Position numbers and translations under genes: made by a program. A stretch of DNA of 64,000 nucleotides, from contig NZ_MAST01000034.1 of assembly GCF_001758225.1 (NCBI RefSeq), forward strand, positions 124,001 through 188,000. Direction: 5' to 3'. The stretch comes from Humibacillus sp. DSM 29435. Its GTDB lineage: Bacteria; Actinomycetota; Actinomycetes; Actinomycetales; Dermatophilaceae. Every line of letters starts with the position of its first letter. Within the stretch, counting starts at the first letter, position 1. This document shows, in pieces, positions 18,167-26,937 of this stretch. Below the pieces are notes generated by a model. It saw nothing but the letters and a program-made list of their open reading frames with translations, was not told the DNA's origin and searched no databases.

Positions 18167-18634
18167 ATGACTCAGCCCCACGTGACGACCGTCGACGCCG
18201 GACCACGGGCCGTCTCCCGCCGGGTGACGGTGCACGCCCCAGCCGCCGAGCTCTTTGCCGTGGCTGCGAACCCGCACCGCCACCCTGAGCTCGACGGCTC
18301 GGGCACGGTGCGCGACACGCCGGTGAAGGGGCCGGAGGTGCTGAGCGAAGGCGCCCGTTTCAGTGTCGGCATGAAGCAGTACGGGGTGCCGTACTCGATC
18401 ACCTCGACCGTCACCGAGTTCGACGACGGTCGGGTGGTGGCTTGGCGTCACCCGATGGGCCACACCTGGCGGTGGGAGTTCCAGGAGGTCTCTCCCGGCC
18501 TGACCGAGGTCACCGAGACGTTCGACTACTCCGGCTCCCGCTCGCCGAGGCTGCTCGAGATCTTCAAACAGCCCCAGGCCAACGCGGAGGGCATCACCTC
18601 GACCCTGCAGAAGCTGGCCGAGCGCCACGCCTGA
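18167..18634 (+). CDS. SRPBCC (START-like) family protein
   Basis: A 155-residue protein of the polyketide-cyclase/SRPBCC fold, which forms a hydrophobic ligand cavity. Recognisable parts are the N-terminal strand and helix VSRRVTVHAPAAELFAVAAN, the segment HPELDGSGTVRDTPV and the strand-rich ITSTVTEFDDGRVVAWRHPM. The C-terminal helix is LLEIFKQPQANAEGITSTLQ. Its ligand is unknown. TAGGGT stands 6 nt before the ATG, implying a leaderless transcript. It converges on the glutaredoxin-like gene with a 9-bp gap. Confidence 0.85.
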   Translation: MTQPHVTTVDAGPRAVSRRVTVHAPAAELFAVAANPHRHPELDGSGTVRDTPVKGPEVLSEGARFSVGMKQYGVPYSITSTVTEFDDGRVVAWRHPMGHTWRWEFQEVSPGLTEVTETFDYSGSRSPRLLEIFKQPQANAEGITSTLQKLAERHA

Positions 18635-18643
18635 CGCGCCTCG

Positions 18644-19081
18644 TCAGCGCAGCAGCGAACGAACCCAGGCGGCATCCGGGTTGGTGCGCGTCTGCTCACC
18701 GAAGATGACCGTGGGGGTCGTGTGGTCGCCCCCGTTGACCGAGCGCACCACGACGCGGGCCTGCTCGTCGAGCGAGCTGTCGACCCACGACGCCCGTCGA
18801 CCGGCCACACCGAGCTTCAGCCTCAGCAGGATGCAGTAGGTGCACCCCGGCTTCCAGAAGATGACCGGCGACTCCCCCTGCGCGGCCCGGCGCCGGGCCT
18901 CCCCCAGGTCGGCGCTGCTCGGGAAGAACGTCGGGCTGAGCGCCCACGCGTACGTGAGCAGCAGCCCACCGGCGGCCACGCCGACGAGCGGGTTCGAAGC
19001 GACCAGCTGACCGACGAGAAACACCACGCCGGCCAGGGCCACGAGCACAGACGGCCACCAGCGACCGATCATCCGTGTCAT
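18644..19081 (-). CDS. Membrane-anchored glutaredoxin-like protein
   Basis: A 145-residue thiol-disulfide protein. Two hydrophobic segments near the N-terminus (about 8-52: SVLVALAGVVFLVGQLVA and LVGVAAGGLLLTYAWAL) anchor it. A glutaredoxin domain follows with the redox motif WKPGCTYC and the cis-Pro region HTTPTVIF. In actinobacteria such mycoredoxin-like proteins can work with mycothiol. ATG 19081 is chosen because TAGCAT lies 7 nt upstream; starts up to 20 codons earlier exist. Which side of the membrane the redox domain faces is not settled by sequence. Confidence 0.82.
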   Translation of the reverse strand: MTRMIGRWWPSVLVALAGVVFLVGQLVASNPLVGVAAGGLLLTYAWALSPTFFPSSADLGEARRRAAQGESPVIFWKPGCTYCILLRLKLGVAGRRASWVDSSLDEQARVVVRSVNGGDHTTPTVIFGEQTRTNPDAAWVRSLLR

Positions 19082-19088
19082 TGACCCC

Positions 19089-19094
19089 ATGCTA
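19089..19094 (-). promoter_or_regulatory. -10 box TAGCAT, leaderless
   Basis: On the minus strand TAGCAT lies 7 nt before ATG 19081. Confidence 0.5.
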
Positions 19095-19164
19095 GGCCGC
19101 CCGTCGGACTGCTCGCCCAGGGGCCGACCAACCGACGCCACAGACAGGGCTCAGCGCGGGTGGG

Positions 19165-19170
19165 TAGGTT
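19165..19170 (+). promoter_or_regulatory. -10 box TAGGTT, leaderless
   Basis: TAGGTT lies 6 nt before ATG 19177 of zwf. Confidence 0.5.
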
Positions 19171-19176
19171 CAGACC

Positions 19177-20586
19177 ATGGCTGGAACTCAGGACCGCACC
19201 CAAGACCAGGAGCAGGCTGACGCCTTCGTCTCCTTCGGAGTCACCGGCGACCTCGCTCGCAAGATGACGTTCGTGGCGCTCTATCGGCTCGAACGCGCCG
19301 GCCGGCTCGACTGCCCCATCGTCGGGGTGGCGGCCAACGACTGGTCCGACGACGACCTGCGGCAACACGCCCGTGACGCCGTGACCGCAGCCGTCGGCGA
19401 CGAGCCCGTCGACTCCGATGCTCTCGAACGGCTCGCGGCCCGGATGTGTTACGTCGGAGGGGACTTCGCCGACCCCGGCACGTACCAGCGGCTTTCGGAC
19501 GCCCTGGGTCAGGCCAAGAACCCGGTTTTCTACCTCGAGATCCCACCCTCGCTCTTCGAGATGGCGATCAAGGGCCTCTCGGATGCCGGCCTCACCGCCA
19601 ACGCGCGGGTCGTCGTCGAGAAGCCGTTCGGGCACGACCTCGAGTCAGCCCAAGCGCTCAACAGCTCACTTCGGGCCATGCTGCGCGAGTCGCAGCTCTA
19701 CCGCATCGACCACTTCCTGGGGAAGCTGTCGGTGCAGCAGATCCTCCGTCTACGGTTCGCCAACACCATGCTGGAACCAGTGTGGAACCGCGACCACATC
19801 GAGTCGGTACAGATCACGATGGCCGAAGACTTCGACGTGGCCGACCGAGGGTCGTTCTACGACAAGGTCGGTGCCCTGCGCGACGTCGTGCAGAACCACC
19901 TGTTGCAGGTGCTGTCGATGGTCGTCATGGAGCCGCCTGCCCGTGGCGGGCTCGACGCCCTTTCCGACCGCAAGCGTGACGTGTTCGCGGCCATGCCCAC
20001 CGCCCGGCCGGGTGACTACGTGCGAGGACAGTACGACGGATACCAGTCCACCGACGGGGTGGCCGACGACTCGACCACCGAGACCTACATCGCCCTGCGC
20101 CTCAGCATCGAGAACTGGCGCTGGTCGGGAGTGCCCATTCTCATCCGCGCCGGCAAGTCGCTGCCGGTCGATGTGACCGAGGTTCGGCTCGTGCTCAAGC
20201 CGCCGCCACCGCTCGGTTTCACCGACGACGACGGGGTGCTCGACCCGAACCAGATCGTGCTGCGGATCGACCCGAGCGCCGGGGTGCGCTTCATGCTGCA
20301 GACTCAGGAACCCACGAGCGACTCGCTGCGCACGGTCGACCTCGACGTCGACCTCGGCGGAGACGACGTGCCGACCCCGTACGAAGAGCTGCTGCACGCC
20401 GCGATCATGGGTGACGCGACCCTGTTCACCCGCGAGGACGTCGTCGAGGAGACCTGGCGCGTGCTGGAGCCGTTGCTCGACCTGGCCTCGGCCCCCGAGA
20501 CGTACGCCCCCGGTTCGTGGGGCCCGTCTGCTGCCGACGCCCTGGCGAAGGACGTCGGTGGCTGGCACGACCCCTGGCTCGCGTAG
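19177..20586 (+). CDS. zwf: Glucose-6-phosphate dehydrogenase
   Basis: NADP-dependent oxidation of glucose 6-phosphate, the first step of the oxidative pentose phosphate pathway. The 469-residue protein has the N-terminal dinucleotide loop FGVTGDLARKM, VVEKPFGHDLESAQALN, and the active-site signature YRIDHFLGKLSVQQIL (RIDHxxGK). C-terminal sheets include VPILIRAGKSLPVDVTEVRL. It is slightly shorter than enterobacterial Zwf and stands alone: no tkt, tal, opcA or pgl neighbours, as is typical for the second, stand-alone actinobacterial copy. A TAGGTT box 6 nt before ATG implies a leaderless transcript. Confidence 0.93.
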   Translation: MAGTQDRTQDQEQADAFVSFGVTGDLARKMTFVALYRLERAGRLDCPIVGVAANDWSDDDLRQHARDAVTAAVGDEPVDSDALERLAARMCYVGGDFADPGTYQRLSDALGQAKNPVFYLEIPPSLFEMAIKGLSDAGLTANARVVVEKPFGHDLESAQALNSSLRAMLRESQLYRIDHFLGKLSVQQILRLRFANTMLEPVWNRDHIESVQITMAEDFDVADRGSFYDKVGALRDVVQNHLLQVLSMVVMEPPARGGLDALSDRKRDVFAAMPTARPGDYVRGQYDGYQSTDGVADDSTTETYIALRLSIENWRWSGVPILIRAGKSLPVDVTEVRLVLKPPPPLGFTDDDGVLDPNQIVLRIDPSAGVRFMLQTQEPTSDSLRTVDLDVDLGGDDVPTPYEELLHAAIMGDATLFTREDVVEETWRVLEPLLDLASAPETYAPGSWGPSAADALAKDVGGWHDPWLA

Positions 20587-20596
20587 CCCTTGCGGT

Positions 20597-22364
20597 TCAG
20601 CCGCGGCCTCCGACGATGCGCGCCGTGCCCACGGTCGTGAGGGTGGGGCGGGCCTCGTCGGCGCTGCTGCTGCTGCTGGTCGTGGTGGTGGTGGTGGTGG
20701 TCGTGGTGGTGGTGCTGGTGTCGCCGGCGCTCGAGCCGTCGCGCACCTCACCGCCTCGCCAGACGATCGACAGGTCGGCCCCGTCGACGCTCAGCTCGGC
20801 AAAGCAGTTGTCGAACCAGGGGCCGCCCGTGACCGCCCAGGGGTAGGCCGGATCGGGGACGCGCTTGGACCGGCGCGCCCATGCGTTCATCGGTCGCACC
20901 AGGCCTTTGGCCAGGCCCGACACCATGACCCGCAACGCGATCGGCATCGGGTTGCGGATCGGTGAACACACCGCCTGGGCGATCATCGACACCGCGCCGT
21001 GGCGGGCCGCGGCGTCGATGACCTGCGCGACGTAGGAGTTGTGCACGTCACCGGAGAGGAACACGACCGTCTGCGGCGGGGCGCCCCGGTTGCCCCGGGC
21101 GACGTCCATGACGATGTCGAACACCGACTCGAAGCCGTCGTCGAAGGCTGCCCAGTGCTCGAGGTCGAGCACCTGCCGCGACTTCTCAGCGACCTTGGCG
21201 ACGACGCCCGCCGTAGGCTCCCTCGGCCGCCGCCTCGTCGATGGCCCCGAGGTCGTGCAGTCCCGGCGGCAGCAGGAACGGCAGCGACGTGCCGATGAGC
21301 AGGTGGTCGAGCTCGCCGGTGAGCTGGTCGTCGAGCCAGGCCGTCTCGTCGGGGTCGAGCATCGACCGGCGGTCGGGCTCGAGCACGCGGGCGGCACGAG
21401 AGTCGACCACCACCAGGCGGCTGTCGCCGAGGTCGCGGCGGTAGCTCCAGCGGTACACCTCGGGATGCCGGTCGACCCGCTCGACGAGGCCGAACACGGC
21501 ATCGGTCAGGTCGAGCTCTTCGTCGCCGTCGTGGGTCAGCACGGCGGCGTAGACGAGGTCTCGGGCCAGCTCGGACGGCGAGAGGTTGCCGATGTGCTGA
21601 TACACCCAGTACGACGCGAGGCCCCCCATGAGCCGCTCGTGCCACCACTGCGTTCGGTTGATCTCCTCGTGCCAGCTCCACGAGGTGTTCCAGTCGTCGC
21701 GGATGTCGTGGTCGTCGAAGATCATGCAGCTGGGCAGGGTCGAGAGCAGCCACCGGTTGGCGGGGTCGTTCCAGGCGAGCTGGTAGAGGTGCGCGTACTC
21801 CTCGTAGTCCCTGATCTCGACCCCGGGCGGCTCGTCGATGTCACGGCGGCTCGCGATGAACTCACGCATCGCGTCGGGGGTCAGGTCGGCGTACACCTGG
21901 TCACCGAGGAGGGCCATCAGGTCAGGCCACTGCTCCTGCTGGTCGGCCAGGGCCAGGGCCAGGGTTCGCAGCGCGTCGACCCCGTTGGTCTTGTTGGCGG
22001 CGGCGTCATGGGGTTCGGCCACTCGGCAGGAGCCGAACGCCAGCCGCAGCGGGCGCGACCGGTCGAGCGTGCGGATGGCCGGCGCCGGAAACGGGCTGTC
22101 GGACGGTGGCCATACCGAGGTGTCGTCGATGCGCACCCCGTAGTCGTGGACCGCGCCCGCCTCGAGGCCGTCGACGACCACGAGGGCGAAGTGGTGCCCC
22201 TTGACGACAAAGGTGGGCGAGCTCCACTCGCGACCGTCGGCCTCCACGGTGACCGTGGCCGCAGCGGCCGTCTCGACCCACACCGTTGCGTCGGTCTCAC
22301 CGATGTAGCGCAACATCGGGCCCAGTACGAGTGGGTCCAGGGAGGATGCGGGCATCGGCGACAC
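20597..22364 (-). pseudogene. phoD: PhoD-like alkaline phosphatase, interrupted by one frameshift
   Basis: Metallophosphatase of the PhoD family (phosphodiester/monoester hydrolysis). The N-terminal part reads GSCRVAEP, LLGDQVYADLTPDAM and MIFDDHDIRDDW, and ends in EAAAEGAYGGRRRQGR. The continuation VVAKVAEKSRQVLDLEHWAA and VVFLSGDVHNSYVAQ lies in another frame, so a single indel falls at about 21205-21215. All visible metal-ligand motifs are otherwise intact. The C-terminus carries a Thr-rich then Ser-rich run from a triplet repeat (about 20667-20719). No Tat signal is evident. Read as a recently broken gene, a sequencing error, or programmed slippage; I think error or recent mutation is likeliest. 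The start could be GTG 22364 or ATG 22355. Confidence 0.8.
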
Positions 22365-22424
22365 GCCCCTGTCATCACCGATCGGGTCGGAGACGTCGCC
22401 GAAGGCCCTCTCGTGCTAGCCCAC

Positions 22425-23165
22425 TCAGTCGGACAGCTGCTGCTCGAGGAAGTCGATCGTGCGCTGCCAGGCGTCGGCGGCCACCTCAGGGTGGTGGGTC
22501 TGCGCGTTGGTGTCGTTGAAGAAGGCGTGGCCCACGCCGTCGTAGACGTGCGAGGTGAAGTCGGCGCCGGCACTCGTCATCCGGGCCTCGAGCTCGGGCC
22601 GTGCGTCGGTGATGCCGTGGTCATCGGCTCCGTACAGCGCCAGCACCGGGCAGGCCAGGTCGGCCGGGTCGCCGGTGTCGGGGAAGCCACCGTAGAAGAC
22701 CACGGCGGCTTTGAGACGGGGCTCGGCCAGCGCGAGGGCGAAGCTGTAGGAGCCCCCGAAGCAGAAGCCCACGACGGCCACGTCGTCATCGACTCCCTCC
22801 TGCTCGAGCAACAGGTCAACCACTGAGCGCAGGGCCGGCACAGCCCACGCGGCGAAGTCTGGAGCGCGGGCGGCGTTCATGGTGTCGCGCAGCCGCGGCT
22901 GGGCCGCCGACCGCTGTGCCTCGTCGCCGGCGAACATCAGCTGCTGCAGCTCACTGCCGACCTCCGGGGTCAGGCCGATGTGTCCGAGCAGGTCGGGGGC
23001 GATGGCGATGTAGCCCAACGCCGCGAAGCGGTCGGTCACGTCGATGATGTGATCGGTGAGGCCCCAGATCTCCTGCATGACGACGACTGCACCCCGCACC
23101 TCGCCGAGCGGGTCGGCGCGGTAGGCGGTCAGCTCGTGCTGCGGAAGCTCGATCAGGGTGCCCAT
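22425..23165 (-). CDS. Dienelactone hydrolase family protein
   Basis: An alpha/beta hydrolase of the DLH family, 246 residues, cytoplasmic. It shows the conserved Glu in VVVMQEIWGL, a Cys nucleophile in VGFCFGGSYSF, an acid residue in LYGADDHGI and the catalytic His in YDGVGHAFFND, so all three members of the Cys/Asp/His triad are present. Classical members open dienelactone in chlorocatechol breakdown, but isolated copies like this usually have unknown ester substrates. The start ATG follows GGGGG and a TAGGAC box. No aromatic-degradation genes are nearby. Confidence 0.88.
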   Translation of the reverse strand: MGTLIELPQHELTAYRADPLGEVRGAVVVMQEIWGLTDHIIDVTDRFAALGYIAIAPDLLGHIGLTPEVGSELQQLMFAGDEAQRSAAQPRLRDTMNAARAPDFAAWAVPALRSVVDLLLEQEGVDDDVAVVGFCFGGSYSFALALAEPRLKAAVVFYGGFPDTGDPADLACPVLALYGADDHGITDARPELEARMTSAGADFTSHVYDGVGHAFFNDTNAQTHHPEVAADAWQRTIDFLEQQLSD

Positions 23166-23271
23166 CCCCCAGTCCTACCAGCCGGACCTCGAACCGTGAC
23201 CACGGGGCCGGGCATACCGACGTCCCAGCCGGGTCGTAGTCTCGCCGGCTCGAACTGCGACAGCGCTGGCC

Positions 23272-25455
23272 TCACCGGCCGACAGGGGCGCCCGTCGGCT
23301 CGCGTTCGACCGTGACGCTCGGCTGGCCCGGTGTCGGCGTACCCGCGTGCGATCGGTCGGGCGGCGGCAGCTGGGCGGCCAGCAGCACGAGCACCGGCAC
23401 CAGCAGCATCGCCCCACCGGGGGGCACCGCCGTGCCCGAGTCGTTGAGCAGGAAGCCGAGCAGCCAGACGAGCGCGACGGCCCGCAGCGCGGGTGCGAGC
23501 AGGGGGATGGCCTGGATGCTCGGACGCAGCTGCCGCGGCCATCGCGACCGCGGTCGCAACGCCACCCACAGGAGCAGCAGCAGGGGCAGAGGTGCGAGCA
23601 GGGTGAGGGGCGAGGAGGTCAGGAAGGTCACGTTGGCCTGCCAGATGCGGTTCAGGCTGGCAAGCACCTTGCCGTCGTCGAGACGGGCTACGAAGTCACC
23701 CAGGTGGGTGCGACTCTCGGGGCCGCGGAGGTAGTCGAGCACCGCCAGGGCTATCACGACGACGCTGGTGCCGAACACGACGGCGACGGCCCGTACCACC
23801 GTCACGCGCCGCCCCACGGCGCTGAGGGCAAGGTAGGCGAAGGCGGGCACCAGCGCGGCCGGGCCTCCACCATCCGCGCCCCAGCGCGGGAAGCCGTCGA
23901 TGAGCACGGCCACACCGCCGATCACCACGACGGTGGCGGCCGCCAGTTTGGAGACCTGGCCCCTCCCGCGCGAAAGCGGGCTGCTGACCAGCGCCGCGAG
24001 GGCGAGGGAGGCCGTGGCGAACAGCCCGAAGGCCACGTTGCCCATGCCCGAGTAGCGACTGCCGTAGAGCGGTTGCAGGCCCAGCATCGACAGAAACTGC
24101 AGATCACTGCCGTGCGAGACGTCGAGGCCGATCACGACGGCGGTGAGCAGACAGAGCACGGCCGCAGACCCGCCCGTCAGGCGTCGCCAGGGGCCGACGA
24201 GGGCGACCACTGCGAACAGGAGCGAGATGGCGACCACCCCGACGGCCAGCTGCAGCCGGGGGTGCCCGCCGCGCCACCAGGGCAGGACGTTGACGACGAA
24301 GGTCGACATGGGCATGGCGACGGCGGTGGCGCTGACGAGCGCGACCCAGCGGCGAACCCACCTACGGGCCGGGCTCGCGGGTTCGAGGTCGCGAACCCGC
24401 AGCCAGATCAGTGCACCGATGGCCCAGCCGGCGACGACCAGGGCGAAGAAGGCGGGCAGGAACACGGGTACGAGCTGGTGCTGCTGGCCGAGTGCGTCGG
24501 TGATCTCGGTCGTTCGAACCACCGGCGCGGTCGGGCTGCCCGAGGGTTGGACGAGGGGAAGGCGACCCTCCGGGAGCCGCGGCGCCTTGGAACCGGCGCG
24601 CTGAAACACGAGGGCGGAGAGGTCGGTCAGCGTGATGACCCCCCGCTGACCCGTCGAGACCGACGAGAGCAGACCGTGGGAGACCCCGGGCCCCGCGATG
24701 ACCACGGCGTGCAGCTGCTCGGGACCACCCTCGTCGGAAAGGCCCGCAACCACGAGCGTGGTGCGAGCGGGCAGCCGAGGGGTCAGCCACCGTAGGTAGG
24801 CGTCGTCGGGGCCGGCCAGGCTGATGAAGGTGACCGGACAGACGGTGACGTCGACGCGTCGAGGGTCGGAGACGTAGTGGCTGACGACCCCGTCGGTGTT
24901 CGCTGCGCCGAGCGCCGCGTCGGGGCCGGCAGCGGCGATGCACTGCCCTGCTGAGGCCAGAACGGTTCCGAGACGACCGATGTCGGCCGGTTGCGCGCGT
25001 CCGAGCGTCGTTCGCCGCCACGTGGCCCAGGGCGCGATGGTCGCAGTGGTGGCGACCGTCGCCACGGTCGTGGTCTCGCTGGCCACGACCGGGGTCGGAG
25101 CAGGAGGACACGGGGCCGGCGACTGCCCCGGAGGTGTCTCCCCGACGATGGTGCCGATGGACGTGCGGACGCCGGCCGAGAGGGTGAGCCACGACTGCAG
25201 GGAGCAGGAGTGCTGAGTCAGGCTGCGTGTGGCGAGTGCACCGACGGCGCCCTTGCGAGCCAGCTTCCAGAGGGTCGACCCGCGGGTGTCGGGAGTGTCG
25301 GCGTAGGTCAGGGACGGCATCGACACGACCACGAGTGGGCCGGGCTGGGAGATGTCGACCAGGGCCGGCCGGGTCTGCACGGCCGACCAGGCCAGCGCGG
25401 ATCCGACGCAAGCCAGCACCGTGACCACGGCGAGGAGGAGCCAGCGTCGGAGCAT
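23272..25455 (-). CDS. Large membrane protein with alkaline-phosphatase-like ectodomain
   Basis: A 727-residue protein: an N-terminal signal-anchor, an extracytoplasmic region (about 35-345) resembling a degenerate alkaline-phosphatase/sulfatase superfamily fold (VVVSMPSLTYADTPD, later VVAGLSDEGGPEQLHAVVIA), then about 9-10 TM helices (about 350-690) with GLQPLYGSRYSGMGNVAFGL and DGFPRWGADGGG between helices. Similar proteins of unknown function recur in actinobacteria. Metal-binding residues of true phosphatases are not obvious, so catalysis is doubtful. The leaderless start ATG 25455 (6 nt after TAGGCT) is preferred to the GTG one codon earlier. A role in the cell envelope is only a guess. 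Confidence 0.75.
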   Translation of the reverse strand: MLRRWLLLAVVTVLACVGSALAWSAVQTRPALVDISQPGPLVVVSMPSLTYADTPDTRGSTLWKLARKGAVGALATRSLTQHSCSLQSWLTLSAGVRTSIGTIVGETPPGQSPAPCPPAPTPVVASETTTVATVATTATIAPWATWRRTTLGRAQPADIGRLGTVLASAGQCIAAAGPDAALGAANTDGVVSHYVSDPRRVDVTVCPVTFISLAGPDDAYLRWLTPRLPARTTLVVAGLSDEGGPEQLHAVVIAGPGVSHGLLSSVSTGQRGVITLTDLSALVFQRAGSKAPRLPEGRLPLVQPSGSPTAPVVRTTEITDALGQQHQLVPVFLPAFFALVVAGWAIGALIWLRVRDLEPASPARRWVRRWVALVSATAVAMPMSTFVVNVLPWWRGGHPRLQLAVGVVAISLLFAVVALVGPWRRLTGGSAAVLCLLTAVVIGLDVSHGSDLQFLSMLGLQPLYGSRYSGMGNVAFGLFATASLALAALVSSPLSRGRGQVSKLAAATVVVIGGVAVLIDGFPRWGADGGGPAALVPAFAYLALSAVGRRVTVVRAVAVVFGTSVVVIALAVLDYLRGPESRTHLGDFVARLDDGKVLASLNRIWQANVTFLTSSPLTLLAPLPLLLLLWVALRPRSRWPRQLRPSIQAIPLLAPALRAVALVWLLGFLLNDSGTAVPPGGAMLLVPVLVLLAAQLPPPDRSHAGTPTPGQPSVTVEREPTGAPVGR

Positions 25456-25461
25456 CACATC

Positions 25462-25467
25462 AGCCTA
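25462..25467 (-). promoter_or_regulatory. -10 box TAGGCT, leaderless
   Basis: On the minus strand TAGGCT lies 6 nt before ATG 25455. Confidence 0.5.
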
Positions 25468-25626
25468 GGTGTCGACGGGCCGACGCCTCGACAGGCGCCA
25501 CGAAGACGACACGACAGACACCACGGACACCACGACGGCCCGGCCCGAGATGGGGGCGTGGTCCGCGCTGATCCGGCCGCGTCCCCTCGTCCCAGATCCG
25601 GGCAGCTGCCCGGATCGACCGGCGTG

Positions 25627-26241
25627 TCAGTCGCGTTCGATGACGGTGGTGAGCACGTCGGTCACGCCCGGACGGCGAGGCGTCGACGAGAAGCCGAACC
25701 CGCAGGGAGGGTCGACGGGGGCGAGCGATCCGAGGTCGAGGTCGTCGAAGCGTCCGACGAGCCCCGTGACGGCGTGCAGGTCGGTGGCGCCGTAGAACTC
25801 CTGCCGTCCGGTCAGGGCCGTGCCGCGAGTGCGTACTCCGCGCATCACGACGCGGGCGACGGGGTCGATGGCGGTAGCCCCTGCGGGACTGGCCGCGACG
25901 CGGGTGGGAACGAGCCGCAGCAGTCGGCCGAGCGGCATCCGCCCCCCGACTCCGATGTGCAGGTCGAGTGACGTCGACGCCACCTGCCACTCCCCCGGCG
26001 GACCCCCGACCACGATCGGCTCGATGCGCACCTCGTCGAACTCGTACGTGGCGCAGATGAACTCGGCCACCCCTTCGGTGGGCGCGATCAGCACCCGGTG
26101 ACCGTGAGCCGTCTCGACCATCGCGTCGGCGAACGACCCGAGGTGGCTGTCGGCCCAACGGCCGACGACGACGCGCACCCCGCTCGTCGACCCGACCCCG
26201 GCGATCTGGCCCCGGAAGCACCACCGCTGCGTCACCGGCAT
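25627..26241 (-). CDS. Conserved-looking actinobacterial protein of unknown function
   Basis: A 204-residue soluble protein starting MPVTQRWCFRGQIAGVGSTS. It is strand-rich (VRVVVGRWADSHLGSFADAM, FICATYEFDEVRIEPIVVGG) with a Gly-rich C-terminal portion and a conserved-looking CGFGFSSTPRRPGV near the end. No catalytic motif or known domain could be named. ATG 26241 is chosen because GAGGGG directly precedes it and TACGCT lies 15 nt upstream; an earlier start would add 22 residues. It is divergent from the frameshifted FMN reductase gene, with a 64-bp gap between starts. Confidence 0.65.
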   Translation of the reverse strand: MPVTQRWCFRGQIAGVGSTSGVRVVVGRWADSHLGSFADAMVETAHGHRVLIAPTEGVAEFICATYEFDEVRIEPIVVGGPPGEWQVASTSLDLHIGVGGRMPLGRLLRLVPTRVAASPAGATAIDPVARVVMRGVRTRGTALTGRQEFYGATDLHAVTGLVGRFDDLDLGSLAPVDPPCGFGFSSTPRRPGVTDVLTTVIERD

Positions 26242-26305
26242 CCCCTCATGGTCCGAGCGTAGGCGAGCGATGCGGGAAGGCGAGTCGTGTGCAACTCTGG
26301 AGACC

Positions 26306-26871
26306 ATGACGAAACCCCTCCTTCAGGTGATCATCGGCAGCACCCGGCCGGGCCGGGTCGGCATCCACGTCGCCGACTGGTTCGTCGAGGCGGCTCGGGC
26401 CAACGGATCCTTCGAGGTCGAGGTGCTCGACCTCGCCGAGATCGACCTCCCCCTGTTCGACGAGCCGTACCACCCCGCGATGCACCAGTACACACAGCCA
26501 CACACCCACGCCTGGAGCGAGGCGGTCTCTCGCGGAGATGCGGTCGTCTTCGTCATGCCCGAGTACAACTGGGGGTCAACCCGGCCCTCAAGAACGCCAT
26601 CGACTACCTGAACCGCGAGTGGGCCTACAAGGCCGTCGCCACGGTGAGCTACGGCGGGGTGGCCGCCGGCCTGCGGGCCGCCACCGCCCTGAAGTCGAAC
26701 GTGCTGCCCCTGCGGATGATCCCGATCCTGGAGGCGATCAGCATCCCGTTCGTCAGCAGCTTCGTCGTCGACGGAGCCTTCGTGCCCAACGACGTGCTGC
26801 GCGAGTCGGTCGACCCGTTGCTGGCCGAGCTGCTCAAGGTGACGGAGGCGACCGCGGTGCTGCGCGCCTAG
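26306..26871 (+). pseudogene. NADPH-dependent FMN reductase family gene with one frameshift
   Basis: Flavodoxin-fold reductase. The N-terminal part (LLQVIIGSTRPGRVGIHVAD, the FMN-phosphate loop) runs in frame to VVFVMPEYNWG. It then leaves frame at a G5 run (about 26571-26576) while the expected continuation, NPALKNAIDYLNREWAYKAV and VSYGGVAAGLRA, resumes in the next frame and runs to 26871. Restoring one base there gives a normal protein of about 188 residues. A homopolymer indel is a classic sequencing error, so the gene may be intact in the organism. ATG 26306 is the only sensible start. Confidence 0.8.
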
Positions 26872-26937
26872 CCGACGTCGTCTGAGTGCGGCTCCCGTTG
26901 GGCCGTCGGATGCCGCTCCGCTCGTGACGACGCAAGG

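Noticed and set aside
20667-20719. Triplet repeat considered as a separate non-coding element
   Set aside because: It is in frame with the C-terminal half of phoD and encodes a Thr/Ser linker, so it belongs to that gene.
21039-22826. A 595-codon plus-strand frame opposite phoD and the dienelactone hydrolase
   Set aside because: It spans two well-supported minus-strand genes and contains no recognisable motif.
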